From: Bacilli bacterium
GTDB lineage: Bacteria > Bacillota_I > Bacilli_A > RF39 > UBA660
Direction: 5' to 3'
DNA: 64,000 bases
NCBI GenBank assembly: GCA_016283935.1
Contig: JAEENX010000007.1
Location: 77,123-141,122, forward strand
Part shown: positions 39,201 through 46,075 of the stretch, one piece after another
Numbering within the stretch: position 1 is the first letter of the stretch
Layout: each line of letters opens with the position of its first letter
The notes under the pieces: model-generated
The model's input: the letters and a program-made list of their open reading frames with translations, nothing else
Database searches by the model: none
What the model was told of the DNA's origin: nothing
Made by a program: the position numbers and the translations under genes

Positions 39201-40276
39201 TCAAATTCTAATATTTTTTCTAAAGGAAGATTATCATCTAAATAACCACCATAATAATAATTTCCATACATTCCAACTTTAAAATTAAAATTATCATCAA
39301 CGCTTGATGGAATACCTACTGATACTCTACCAAAACACTTGGAATTCTCCGATAAATATCCTACTGGATCATGAGCATCAAATGATACAATACCTCCATA
39401 CACACAACCGGTTGTAAAATAATCATTAATTGGTTTATCTACTCCAGAATATAATATTTTTGATCCTTCTGGTAAATCAAATTTAAAATGGAAGTTTGAA
39501 TATGCCTTTGCACCACCATCTTGATTAAATTCGAAATCGTATTCAAACCATGTATAATCTCCTTCTGGTAATCCGTCATAAGAACTGTAACTATAAATCC
39601 TAGTTTTTTTTAAAACCATTTCATCATTAGTAGCATCAAATGCTATAGTAATAGGATTACTATTAACTGTTGAATTTAAAACACTGCTAAATGTACTTGT
39701 AGTATTATTTTTTAATGTAGCAGCATACATAACATATGATATTTGAATACTTCCTTCATAATTAATATTAGCAAGTATCTCATTATTATTATAAAGAATT
39801 ATCTTTGTTTTATCTGATGAATATTTATATGACCAATCGTAATAATGAGGTGAATTACCACTATAATTAATATCAGCACTAATTACTATTACATCTGACA
39901 TATAAGAAACAAGCGCACTAGACAAATTCATAAACCCAGCAAATATATTATCTACTTCAATCTCCAAATCTCCTGCTTTATATGATGCAGATAAATCTGT
40001 TTTTTTATAATTTACTTGATATGTTAAAGTTCTTTGATCTTCAAATTCGGTAGCATGCCACTCATAGTTTGTATATTGATTTTTATCTTCATCTAATAAT
40101 ACAGCAGATATTTCCATACCTGATACATCTACTGTAGATAAATATAATTTATGAACTGTTTCTCCAATATAAGTTTTAATATTTTTATAATTATATGCAC
40201 ATAAAGATAGTACTAAATCAAATAGAATAAATGCTATAACTAATACAATTATTTTCTTTCTATTTATTTTTCCCAT
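33197..40276 (-). CDS. Giant MucBP-repeat surface adhesin with NPSTG sorting signal
   Basis: This 2359-aa protein has an N-terminal membrane/signal segment (residues 8-27) and a large unique region (about 30-1000). From about residue 1010 to 2310 it has seven MucBP-like modules (each with a KxxVKHLE strand, a KYYNESYE-type segment, then NYKGxxxxEET and YLYEKK) alternating with six ~100-residue modules (each with a GGTY(N/D) and YKNIPIS motif). The C-terminus has NPSTG, a hydrophobic span and a basic tail (ISKRNIFKRYV). MucBP modules bind mucin in lactobacilli. Repeats differ enough to be old duplications. The ribosome binding site is GGAG. It would protrude from the wall and bind host mucus or partner cells; this is inferred. 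Confidence 0.88.
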   Translation of the reverse strand: MGKINRKKIIVLVIAFILFDLVLSLCAYNYKNIKTYIGETVHKLYLSTVDVSGMEISAVLLDEDKNQYTNYEWHATEFEDQRTLTYQVNYKKTDLSASYKAGDLEIEVDNIFAGFMNLSSALVSYMSDVIVISADINYSGNSPHYYDWSYKYSSDKTKIILYNNNEILANINYEGSIQISYVMYAATLKNNTTSTFSSVLNSTVNSNPITIAFDATNDEMVLKKTRIYSYSSYDGLPEGDYTWFEYDFEFNQDGGAKAYSNFHFKFDLPEGSKILYSGVDKPINDYFTTGCVYGGIVSFDAHDPVGYLSENSKCFGRVSVGIPSSVDDNFNFKVGMYGNYYYGGYLDDNLPLEKILEFDNNIDLSKYKLEDSIKYYITGRLYDNNYDYSLLGKDNGIIPLQVNYELKNPSRRTLTQQIGSDVIYIKYKNGVEKKLSDEEFGYETIIFPGYNEDESKLFQDYFKDGNWNNIKNGKYLVDLYVRYENENNYTLYESFNNSGKIFENFPKKVCGYYFTIHEYNLSMSMSTYSFIRLSDTNLDIDDVIRISPMMAVYNDNELISPTALDSTSDGYDYVHEYDLNHFGTDLKRTYYSYVGKIINCYAFQYANLIPFKNMNNNLYYSEGGLSLHFSDQSNNYKGETIYALLSEGLYVDDESEFSVKVSYVSPWAESGINHSLYRSTNRGYMNSDEFKDYINQHMTFEVINNWNDSDRQMLIITIDLNDDPLDLSWFKNYSNRVYYPYGAMSFMDINFKTYINSDSLSEYGKNVALESFIDSFTKKGTAGEYGYVKDSYDVNGNGDTEEYLYRSVSNRTITTATESSQSLKTTAKTDKDNYGEEVNVSLNNQYTYKLRARSGANKITNMVIYDSLEKYIKRDSNYVLAAGENNYFQGTFKDVDTSFAESQGYTVKVYYSENDKPGSLSSDTSWKVYNSSTDKSKVKSLAFEYLDGSGNKAVLPEDTLTYVEVIMRSPSAISGTKYRTYNGSWVEWNALDSTNNIIPDVVGINSNVATVSLPAKLIVKHYLEGQVIPFLPDEVYDNLLFGKTYTTSQSDSLPPNYVFYRTDGDEPNGTISKGVTEVNYYYKYKDPIVSFNSTRSATEAIDHRTDAVTYSIKTNYSIEDYIGTYGYGESFTFHYEIDLTKSDLDGGTYDSENNRVDWHVNTDIDSVDKHEFETDHTISVVYKNVPISDREIAAQASYGCSYQTDVPRGTGSVDGLYTTVNEKYKITVKHLEDGTNNVIAPEETYYKYYNEAYEYGESSSLPGNYKLKTRPDNYKGNVLAEETVITYLYEKKTPVLTSESNITGTSEIDNRTKQVTYNLSSTSTIKEYIGTGKVTEVLELPYVIDISKSLFTGGTYDAYRKTITWTKSYSTTSADINSIDTSHEVRIVYKNIPISARNMTATYTSKISNDLNDKSSSASASTEINEKYKITVKHLDKENRVVAPEETYYKYYNESYEYGISSSLPGNYQLKTRPDNYKGYVLAEETTVTYVYEKKTPVLTNEIIITGSDTIDSRTASVTYKVNSTVTVKDYLGYSALIETIQLPYEIDTTKSNLAGGTYDKNDKEITWIKEVDVENVDINTITTSHEISIVYKNIPISVLNIDANYVSEYINDINQIEKTASKSTEIKEKYKITVKHLEYGTNKEIAPVDTYYKYYNESYEVGESSNLPGNYKLKTRPDNYKGTVKSEETVVIYLYEKKNPNLTSNVSITSTDLIEHRVDPITYSIVSASTVKDFIGSGTITDVIELPYEIDLTKSNLDGGTYNNSTKKITWTTPYETTTANVGNYSTSHDISLVYKNIPIDVLTLNVNYISTISNELGTMSSNKETSTEIKEKYKIIVKHLEYGTNKVLADNDVFEKYYNESYEVSISEKLPANYKLKTRPSNYKGNILAEETIVTYLYEKKTPVLMGFVNMTGPESIENRFESIDYKISYSGSVKDLIGEYSTNIVVELPYEIDIDKSNVNGGTYNSSNKTITWNYVDSTTTIDIKTYNYEHNIKVTYKNVPISAKRYEAKVTSVLNAENTSDTRESLNTINVLEKYKLVVKHLQYETNKELATQEEYFKLYGEEYETSASSNVTDNYTLKITPSNYKGTIKSEVTEVVYYYEMIDSDLITNIEVEAPEVISEVDEEVNIKITYKFKTSNYLGESKVIIKDVLPYKIDEEKSNLDGGTYNSSTRTITWIINDNVDNLESTEKEYTKGIKIVFLDAKINEPIINNVSGSIVLDNNSNIKETSGITDVKVYRNIIVKYLDIDTNEEISEQVIFNDLVGTLITPISKNIEEYTLVETPSSSNYKVELVDQTLTYKYKKRVKEVVQEEILKVDENPSTGEFKTYYLLSIPIIILTLLLIRISKRNIFKRYV
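33350..37250 (-). repeat. Tandem MucBP and linker module array inside the adhesin gene
   Basis: This protein-level tandem array lies within the 33197 gene. Seven MucBP-like units of about 70 residues alternate with six units of about 100 residues. Units 2-5 are most alike (YKITVKHLE..., PGNYKLKTRPDNYKG), and units 1, 6 and 7 have diverged, so the centre of the array expanded most recently. It is not a DNA-level perfect repeat. Confidence 0.85.
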
Positions 40277-40361
40277 ATCTTAAACTCCACACTCTTAATC
40301 TTACCTCATATTATATCATTTATGGATTTATAAATATATAAATAATAATAAATTATTGCAT

Positions 40362-40877
40362 AAAAAAACTTCAACTCGGTCTTCCCCAAATCAAAGTCTA
40401 TTTGTATGGTATACTATAAATCAAATTTACGGCTTAGGTCGAGAAGAGTTTCTCAACTTCCAACTCTTGATTACTCTTAAGCACTTTCGTTTTAATGGAA
40501 GTTGTTAAGCATCTCTACTTAACGTCTCGATTACCACTTAGTCCGCACCTCAATACCTATAGTATATACACGCTAGAGGTTTTCCCTAACATAAGTGACT
40601 ATTCTTATATGCTTTTGCATTAATCATTTCATGTCCATTTCGAATCAATCCCGGATTAACACTCACATCATGTACGTATTATATTATTCTCATTATTGAG
40701 TGACGCGATATAAGGAGTTATCAGCTACATGCCATTGTAGTTATCCTCATGTCTTAAATTACTATCTCACCCCAACTTGGGCAGAAGAAGCAAAATAGCA
40801 AAGTGTCATTCGACATTCTGGTGGATTTTTAGCCCCACCTTCAAATAGTATAATGACTAGCATAATGCACCACACAT
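40362..40877 (-). ncRNA. Candidate ~515-nt highly structured non-coding RNA, family unknown
   Basis: This gap contains no plausible gene, yet has a near-perfect minus-strand promoter (40884-40912). It ends in a T7 run (40362-40368) after a long-range stem in which the 3' end GAGTT...GGGAA pairs with AACTC/TTCTC about 70 bases earlier. Perfect internal stems include GGTGG/CCACC, TGTC-GAAT-GACA, CCCAA/TTGGG inside TTGCTAT/ATAGTAA, CTACA/TGTAG inside ATGAGGA/TCCTTAT, AATCC-G-GGATT, GTTAAG/CTTAAC and the 9-bp CAACTTCCA/TGGAAGTTG. Its base composition is clearly less AT-rich than neighbouring gaps. Known hallmarks of RNase P RNA, tmRNA, SRP RNA and group II introns were not found. ROOL/OLE-class large RNAs are possible relatives. 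Confidence 0.68.
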
Positions 40878-40883
40878 GTGAAC

Positions 40884-40912
40884 ATTATAGCAAATTTTTA
40901 TCATTTTGGCAA
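40884..40912 (-). promoter_or_regulatory. Strong extended -10 promoter of the 40.4-40.9 kb RNA
   Basis: On the minus strand, TTGCCA (40907-40912), a 17-base spacer ending TGC, and TATAAT (40884-40889) form an extended -10 promoter close to consensus. The predicted start is near 40877. No ribosome binding site or start codon of a real gene follows. Confidence 0.8.
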
Positions 40913-40925
40913 ATCCATAAACTAA

Positions 40926-40951
40926 AAAAGAATGCTTATAAGCATTCTTTT
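40926..40951 (-). terminator. Terminator of the pyrophosphatase/peptide unit
   Basis: A 12-bp stem AAAAGAATGCTT and its complement with a 2-base loop is followed on the minus strand by T. It encodes the last residues and stop of the 29-aa ORF. Confidence 0.75.
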
Positions 40952-41025
40952 ATTAATATAATTACGCCTGCAACGCATGTAATTACAGATAGAATAAATA
41001 TTATATTTTCCTTTAAATATTTCAT
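40936..41025 (-). CDS. 29-aa hydrophobic membrane peptide
   Basis: This ORF is too short for the track. It starts ATG at 41025, one base after the pyrophosphatase TAA (TAAGATG), and encodes a charged start (MKYLKEN), a single hydrophobic span of about 18 residues (IIFILSVITCVAGVIILI) and a KECL end, then TAA. The stop lies inside the terminator stem. There is no independent ribosome binding site except within the upstream gene end, so translation would be coupled. Such peptides can modulate membrane proteins or act as small toxins. A chance ORF cannot be excluded, but the layout is orderly. Confidence 0.45.
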   Translation of the reverse strand: MKYLKENIIFILSVITCVAGVIILIKECL

Positions 41026-41026
41026 C

Positions 41027-42649
41027 TTATCTGCTTTCTAATACATCCATTAAGTTAGGTACTATTTGTTTCTTTCTACTAACTACATCCTTAAGTAAGA
41101 AACCTTCTTCTATATGTTTAATACCAAATGCAGTAGCAACTAAATCTTCACATTTATGTGCATATAACACATTAGAATTATTAGTTAAGAAATTAGTTAC
41201 AAATAATACACATGCATCATAGTCATGGTTAGCTTGAACTCTATCTAACTCTTCTACTAGTTCATTTTCAATTCTTGCAAATTCTTTATAATCAGTGGTA
41301 AATACTTGACCTACTACCATATTTCTTTCATTTACAGTATAGATTTTGAAATCCTTGAAGATTATATCAGAAGGAGACATTCCTTCAATTGATACTCCAC
41401 TTTCAAGTAATTCTAAACCATACTTATTAATATTTAATTTAGCTATACGTGCTAATTCTTTAGCAACCATTTTATCTACTTCAGTAGTTGTTGGACTCTT
41501 TAACATAAGAGTATCTGAGATAATACCACTTAATAATAGTCCAGCAATATCTTTAGTAACCTTAATATTATTTTCTCTATATAAGAAGAATACTATAGTA
41601 CAACTTGATCCAACAGCCATATTTCTAAAATTAATTGGATTAGAAGTATTAATATCTCCTATATTATGATGATCTATAATTTCTAGAATATCAGCTTCAT
41701 ATAAACCATCTACTGATTGTCCAACCATGTTGTGATCAACTAATATAACTTTTTTCTTATTAGTTTCATGAGCATCAATAGTTCTTAACATTCCTAAACA
41801 AACATTATCACTATCAACAATTGGATAGTTAGTATGTTTTAATTTAGATGTTGCTTCAATAAAGTCTGTTAAATAATCATCTTTATTAAATGTAATAACT
41901 GATCCACCTCTTTTAATAGATTTAATTGGATTAGCTAAACATAATACTCTAGCAATCTTAAATGAAGATTTTGGAGTACATATTACATTTATATTATTTT
42001 CTTTAGCAATCTTCTTTTGTTCTTTAGTTAATTTCTTATCTTTAACTACAATTATTAATTTAACTTTACTAGTTAAAGCATAGCTAATGATAGAAGCTCT
42101 ATCACCTACTATAAGAATAGATTCATTATCTAAAGGAATATCTCTTATAAATGAAGCGTCATCGAATGTTGCAGCATGTGCATAACCTTCAATGACTTCA
42201 TCACATTTAATATATTCTTTAGATTCAAGAATATTAACTAAATCATCAAATGTTGTTGATATTTTAATTGATTCATTAAAGATCATTTCATTAGCGACTT
42301 CTTTTAATGAAACATATCCTGTTAACTTATTATCATCATCTACTAAAGGAATACCTGTAATACTATGCTTATTCATCATATTATAAGCATCTATAATAGG
42401 TTTATTTTCATTTATTAAATAATTCTTATGAAATTTAACATCTTTAATTTTAACTTTAACATCATTTAAATATTTAGGTTCTTCTAAATTAAATTTATCT
42501 AAAACAAATTTTGTTTCTGGATTAATTGGACTTAATATTCTAGGTTCTGCATTAAAACCTAATTTATTTTTTAAATTTGCATATGCAATAGAACTACATA
42601 CTGAATCAGTATCAGGGTTCTTATGACCAAATATATATATTTTATCCAT
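41027..42649 (-). CDS. ppaC: Manganese-dependent inorganic pyrophosphatase with CBS-DRTGG-CBS insert
   Basis: This 540-aa family II pyrophosphatase shows the DHH motifs GHKNPDTDSVCSS (N-terminus), VDHNMVGQ and EIIDHHNIGD, and a C-terminal DHHA2 domain (near GIISDTLMLKSPTTTEVD and DYDACVLFVTNF). Between them (about residues 65-300) are a CBS motif, a DRTGG-type domain and a second CBS motif. This is the regulatory insert that in related enzymes binds adenine nucleotides and diadenosine polyphosphates. It hydrolyses pyrophosphate to phosphate in the cytoplasm. The ribosome binding site is GGAGGGG. A 29-aa ORF follows directly. Confidence 0.95.
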   Translation of the reverse strand: MDKIYIFGHKNPDTDSVCSSIAYANLKNKLGFNAEPRILSPINPETKFVLDKFNLEEPKYLNDVKVKIKDVKFHKNYLINENKPIIDAYNMMNKHSITGIPLVDDDNKLTGYVSLKEVANEMIFNESIKISTTFDDLVNILESKEYIKCDEVIEGYAHAATFDDASFIRDIPLDNESILIVGDRASIISYALTSKVKLIIVVKDKKLTKEQKKIAKENNINVICTPKSSFKIARVLCLANPIKSIKRGGSVITFNKDDYLTDFIEATSKLKHTNYPIVDSDNVCLGMLRTIDAHETNKKKVILVDHNMVGQSVDGLYEADILEIIDHHNIGDINTSNPINFRNMAVGSSCTIVFFLYRENNIKVTKDIAGLLLSGIISDTLMLKSPTTTEVDKMVAKELARIAKLNINKYGLELLESGVSIEGMSPSDIIFKDFKIYTVNERNMVVGQVFTTDYKEFARIENELVEELDRVQANHDYDACVLFVTNFLTNNSNVLYAHKCEDLVATAFGIKHIEEGFLLKDVVSRKKQIVPNLMDVLESR

Positions 42650-42690
42650 GTTATCCCCTCCAATAACGTGTATAATTATAGCATAAAATA

Positions 42691-42723
42691 AAAAGATATA
42701 GAATACTTTTTTCTATATCTTTT
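42691..42723 (-). terminator. Terminator of the 42731 gene
   Basis: A 13-bp stem AAAAGATATAGAA and its complement with a 7-base loop is followed on the minus strand by a T/A-rich run. Confidence 0.75.
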
Positions 42724-42730
42724 CCTGTTC

Positions 42731-43051
42731 TTAAACTTCAATTAATTCATAATCATGGTTGCCGTTGATTATGTCTTCTTTATAAATTTTTGAGTTGCCT
42801 ATATTATTTTCTAAACTGTAGTTCTTTGCGCCTTCCATAGTAGCAAATACAGAATCTCTAAGTGAAATGCCGTCTTCACTTACCTCTGCTACACGATATA
42901 CACAATCAGATAAGCTATCTAATGTTTTTTGAATAATAGATATCTTACGATTATAGTATTTCTTGCTAGCTATCATAGCACTTTCTTCTGTCTTGAACAC
43001 TGGGTCTAGAACCATATCTAGGTCATCAATCTTCAATTGATATACGTTCAT
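42731..43051 (-). CDS. Small soluble protein of unknown function
   Basis: I do not recognise this 106-aa protein. It starts MNVYQLKIDDLDMVLDPVF with a strong AGAGAGG ribosome binding site. It has a mixed alpha/beta composition, one cysteine (SLSDCVYRV) and no membrane segment. A possible duplicated half exists: EESAMIASKKYYNR and MEGAKNYSLENN both follow a short strand (FKTEESA/FATMEGA), suggesting two similar halves. It has its own terminator, and a hairpin-rich leader lies upstream (43089-43190). Confidence 0.6.
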   Translation of the reverse strand: MNVYQLKIDDLDMVLDPVFKTEESAMIASKKYYNRKISIIQKTLDSLSDCVYRVAEVSEDGISLRDSVFATMEGAKNYSLENNIGNSKIYKEDIINGNHDYELIEV

Positions 43052-43088
43052 CTTTTACCTCTCCTTTTCTATTATAATTATATAATAA

Positions 43089-43124
43089 AAAGAGTATATT
43101 TTAATCCTTAAAAACATACTCTTT
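43089..43124 (-). terminator. Terminator-like hairpin upstream of the 42731 gene
   Basis: A 9-bp stem AAAGAGTAT/ATACTCTTT with an 18-base loop is followed on the minus strand by TTTTTATT. It lies in the leader of the 42731 gene and after the real terminator of the 43210 gene, so it may end a short RNA or attenuate transcription. Confidence 0.4.
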
Positions 43125-43201
43125 ACAACAAAAAATTAACTTAATTTTATAAATAACGTTTTTATGTTATTTTTAAAAATGTTCGCTTTACATCATAAAA
43201 A

Positions 43202-43225
43202 AATCTAGCTTATTTGCTAGACTTT
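43202..43225 (-). terminator. Terminator of the 43210 gene
   Basis: The stem TCTAGC/GCTAGA with a 6-base loop and a wobble extension is followed on the minus strand by seven T. It overlaps the stop codon of the 43210 gene. Confidence 0.8.
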
Positions 43226-43992
43226 TTAGTTGTTGTTTTTGCAACTTTTTTAGTAGTAGAAGTTGCTTTTTTTGGTTCTTCTACTTTTGTTGTTGTATTC
43301 TTTTTAGCTGTTGTTTTTTTCTTAGCTTTACTATCGTGATGTTCTCTTACTTTCTTTTCTAAAGCAATTATTTCAGCTTCTTGTTTTTCTTCTTCTACTT
43401 TAGCAAGTTTTCTTTCATAAGATTTAATTTTCTTTTCTAAATCTAATCCATTATCAACAACTATATATAATACAATTGATATGATTGCAAATGGAATACC
43501 AATGAAATTATAACTTCCAAATGAATCATTTATTTTAATTATATCTCTTATAAGAGTAATAACTATAGGTTGAGTAAATAATAATATTAATGTAAGTGGT
43601 ACAGATTCTTTTAATATTTCTAAATTTTCTTTTGTATAAATATTTTCTAATATTAATGCTTTAAATATTCTAGAATATCCACCTATTACAAAGAATAGTA
43701 ATAAGAATGTAATTGAATCAGCAAATCCAATTCCAGATGCTGATACAATAGTATCTAATTTACCATATTTAACAATAGCTTCTAATATTTCATGAATATC
43801 ATTTCCTGTAATACTTCCAACCATTGTTGCAATTAATGTATTTGGCATAGCATCACCTTTAATTAAACTATATACAGTTAATCCTATTGTTTTACCTGCT
43901 GTAAATATAAATAAGAATAAACAAAAATACTTAATAATTAATAAAGAAACTTTACCAACATAATAAACTATTTTATTATTTCTAATATCCAC
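43210..43992 (-). CDS. Multi-spanning membrane protein with histone-H1-like basic tail
   Basis: This protein of about 260 aa has four hydrophobic spans (about residues 18-40, 85-110, 130-152 and 160-180), in the style of DUF2975-like proteins. A coiled-coil segment (KKIKSYERKLAKVEEEKQEAE) follows. The C-terminal 40 residues consist almost only of Lys, Thr, Ala and Ser (KKTTAKKNTTTKVEE..., KKVAKTTTKKSSK). Such tails bind DNA, RNA or polyanions in H1-like proteins. GTG at 43992 with AGGTGG as ribosome binding site is preferred to the track start. Function unknown; the membrane part is sure, the family is not. Confidence 0.6.
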   Translation of the reverse strand: MDIRNNKIVYYVGKVSLLIIKYFCLFLFIFTAGKTIGLTVYSLIKGDAMPNTLIATMVGSITGNDIHEILEAIVKYGKLDTIVSASGIGFADSITFLLLFFVIGGYSRIFKALILENIYTKENLEILKESVPLTLILLFTQPIVITLIRDIIKINDSFGSYNFIGIPFAIISIVLYIVVDNGLDLEKKIKSYERKLAKVEEEKQEAEIIALEKKVREHHDSKAKKKTTAKKNTTTKVEEPKKATSTTKKVAKTTTKKSSK

Positions 43993-44035
43993 TTTAACCA
44001 CCTATTTTCTATTTAAATAATATCATATTAAATAT

Positions 44036-44065
44036 AAAAAGTGAAGATTTTACTCTTCACTTTTT
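44036..44065 (-). terminator. Terminator of uvrB
   Basis: A 12-bp stem AAAAAGTGAAGA and its complement with a 6-base loop is followed on the minus strand by a T/A run, directly at the uvrB stop. Confidence 0.8.
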
Positions 44066-46011
44066 ATTTCAAAGATAATATCTCTTAATTCCATAGCTCT
44101 TTCAAAGTCTAAGTTCTTAGCAGCTTCTTTCATTTCTTTTTCTAAGTCAACTAATAACTTATCTTTATCTTTCTTAGATAATTTATTATTTTCAGCTTTA
44201 ATAGCATTATCTTCTTCAGAAGTATTAGAAATAAGATCTCTAATTTCTTTAATAATTGTTTTAGGTACTATACCATGTTCTTTATTATATTTATCTTGAA
44301 TGCTTCTACGTCTTTCAGTTTCTTCAATAGCTGTTTTCATGCTATCTGAAATAGTATCAGCATACATGATAACTTCACCATTTTCATTACGAGCAGCACG
44401 TCCAATTATTTGGATAAGTGATCTATCACTTCTTAAGAATCCTTGTTTATCTGCATCCATGATAGCTATCAATGATACTTCAGGTAAATCAATACCTTCT
44501 CTTAATAGATTAATACCTACTAATACATCATATTTACCTAATCTTAATTCTCTTAATATTTTCATTCTTTCTAAAGTTTTAACTTCTGAATGTAAGTATG
44601 CAACTTTAATACCTATATTCTTTAAATATGATGTTAGTTCTTCAGCCATTCTTATTGTAAGAGTTGTTATTAATACTCTTTCATTCTTTTCTATTCTAAT
44701 ATTTATTTCATTTATTAAATCATCAATTTGACCTTCAGTTTTTCTTACTTCAATCTTTGGATCTAATAAACCAGTTGGTCTAATGATTTGTTCAGTAACT
44801 TTATTATTAACAAGTTCCATTTCATAGTCACCTGGTGTTGCAGATACATATATTGTTTGATTTAACTTCTTTTCAAATTCATCAAATTGAAGAGGTCTAT
44901 TATCTAATGCACTTGGTAATCTAAAACCATATTCTACTAATGTAGTTTTACGCATTCTATCACCATTATACATACCTCTTACTTGAGGAATAGTAACATG
45001 TGATTCATCTACTATAAGTAAGAAATCTTTAGGAAAGAAATCAATAAGTGTAGAAGGAGTTTCTCCTTCTCCTCTTAATGCTAAATGTCTTGAATAGTTT
45101 TCAATACCATGACAGAAACCAGTTTCTTTTAACATTTCTATATCATAAGTACATCTTTCTCTTAATCTTTGTTCTTCAAGATGTTTATTATTCTCTTTAA
45201 AGTATTCTAATCTTTCTTTTAACTCTTCTTCTATTCTTCTAATAGATTCATCTATTTTATCTTTATTAGTAACAAAGTGAGTTGCTGGGAATAACATAGC
45301 AGTTTTCTTTTGTTGAATAATGCTTCCTGTTAATACATCAAATTCAACTATTCTATCTATTTCATCACCAAATAATTCCACTCTTATACCATTTTTCTTT
45401 TCGGAAGAAGGAACTATATCAATAGTGTCTCCTTTAGATCTAAAAGTACCACGGTGAAAATCTAATTCATTTCTTTCATATCCCATATCTACTAATCTAC
45501 CTAAGATATATTCCTTACTTTTTTCATCACCTGTACATAAAACTAAAGCTTCTTTTTCATAATCTGCTTTATCACCTAATCCATATATACAAGATACAGA
45601 TGAAACAATAATAGTATCATCTCTAGTCAATAAAGATTCTGTAGCAGCATGTCTAAGTTCATCTATTTCATCATTTATAGATGCATCTTTTTCTATATAA
45701 GTATCACTTTGAGGAACATATGCTTCTGGTTGATAATAATCATAATATGATACAAAATATTCTACTCTATTATCAGGAAATAATTCTTTCATTTCAGCAT
45801 ATAATTGACCAGCAAGTGTTTTATTATGCGCAAGTATTAAAGTTGGTTTATTTACTTTAGCTATTACATTAGCCATGGTAAATGTTTTACCTGTTCCAGT
45901 TGCACCAAGTAATACTTGACTCTTTTTACCTTCTTCAATACCTTTAACCAATTCATCAATTGCAGTTATTTGATCTCCTGCAGGTTCATATTTAGAAACC
46001 AACTTAAACAT
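44050..46011 (-). CDS. uvrB: Excinuclease ABC subunit B
   Basis: At 653 aa this is full length for UvrB. It shows Walker A ([16 protein letters not shown], residues 36-51), the beta-hairpin motif [12 protein letters not shown] that clamps damaged DNA, DESH (Walker B), helicase motifs ([12 protein letters not shown] near residue 535) and the C-terminal UVR domain that contacts UvrC (about 615-650). With UvrA and UvrC it performs nucleotide excision repair. The ribosome binding site is GAGGAGGAAT. uvrA and uvrC are not in this window. The gene is monocistronic with its own terminator. Confidence 0.98.
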   Translation of the reverse strand: MFKLVSKYEPAGDQITAIDELVKGIEEGKKSQVLLGATGTGKTFTMANVIAKVNKPTLILAHNKTLAGQLYAEMKELFPDNRVEYFVSYYDYYQPEAYVPQSDTYIEKDASINDEIDELRHAATESLLTRDDTIIVSSVSCIYGLGDKADYEKEALVLCTGDEKSKEYILGRLVDMGYERNELDFHRGTFRSKGDTIDIVPSSEKKNGIRVELFGDEIDRIVEFDVLTGSIIQQKKTAMLFPATHFVTNKDKIDESIRRIEEELKERLEYFKENNKHLEEQRLRERCTYDIEMLKETGFCHGIENYSRHLALRGEGETPSTLIDFFPKDFLLIVDESHVTIPQVRGMYNGDRMRKTTLVEYGFRLPSALDNRPLQFDEFEKKLNQTIYVSATPGDYEMELVNNKVTEQIIRPTGLLDPKIEVRKTEGQIDDLINEINIRIEKNERVLITTLTIRMAEELTSYLKNIGIKVAYLHSEVKTLERMKILRELRLGKYDVLVGINLLREGIDLPEVSLIAIMDADKQGFLRSDRSLIQIIGRAARNENGEVIMYADTISDSMKTAIEETERRRSIQDKYNKEHGIVPKTIIKEIRDLISNTSEEDNAIKAENNKLSKKDKDKLLVDLEKEMKEAAKNLDFERAMELRDIIFEIKSEE

Positions 46012-46045
46012 ATTATTCCTCCTCTCATGCTTGTATTATAGCATT

Positions 46046-46075
46046 AAAAAAGTAAGATATCTATCTTACTTTTTT
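46046..46075 (-). terminator. Terminator of the 46066 gene
   Basis: A 14-bp stem AAAAAAGTAAGATA and its complement with a 2-base loop is followed on the minus strand by T-rich sequence and overlaps the gene end. Confidence 0.8.

Noticed and set aside
40621-40680. TTCGAATC motif resembling a tRNA T-loop inside the ncRNA region
   Set aside because: No surrounding cloverleaf, no CCA end and no tag ORF, so tRNA and tmRNA were dropped. The motif also lies on the opposite strand to the predicted transcript in that reading.
40362-40877. RNase P RNA as identity of the large RNA
   Set aside because: The conserved GAGGAAAGUC and ACAGAA-type elements were not found on either strand by eye. A covariance-model search would be decisive.
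40853-41041. 62-aa plus-strand ORF in the track next to the ncRNA gene
   Set aside because: It lies across the RNA promoter and the 3' end of the pyrophosphatase on the other strand, has no ribosome binding site and low-complexity composition; it is a shadow of the real features.
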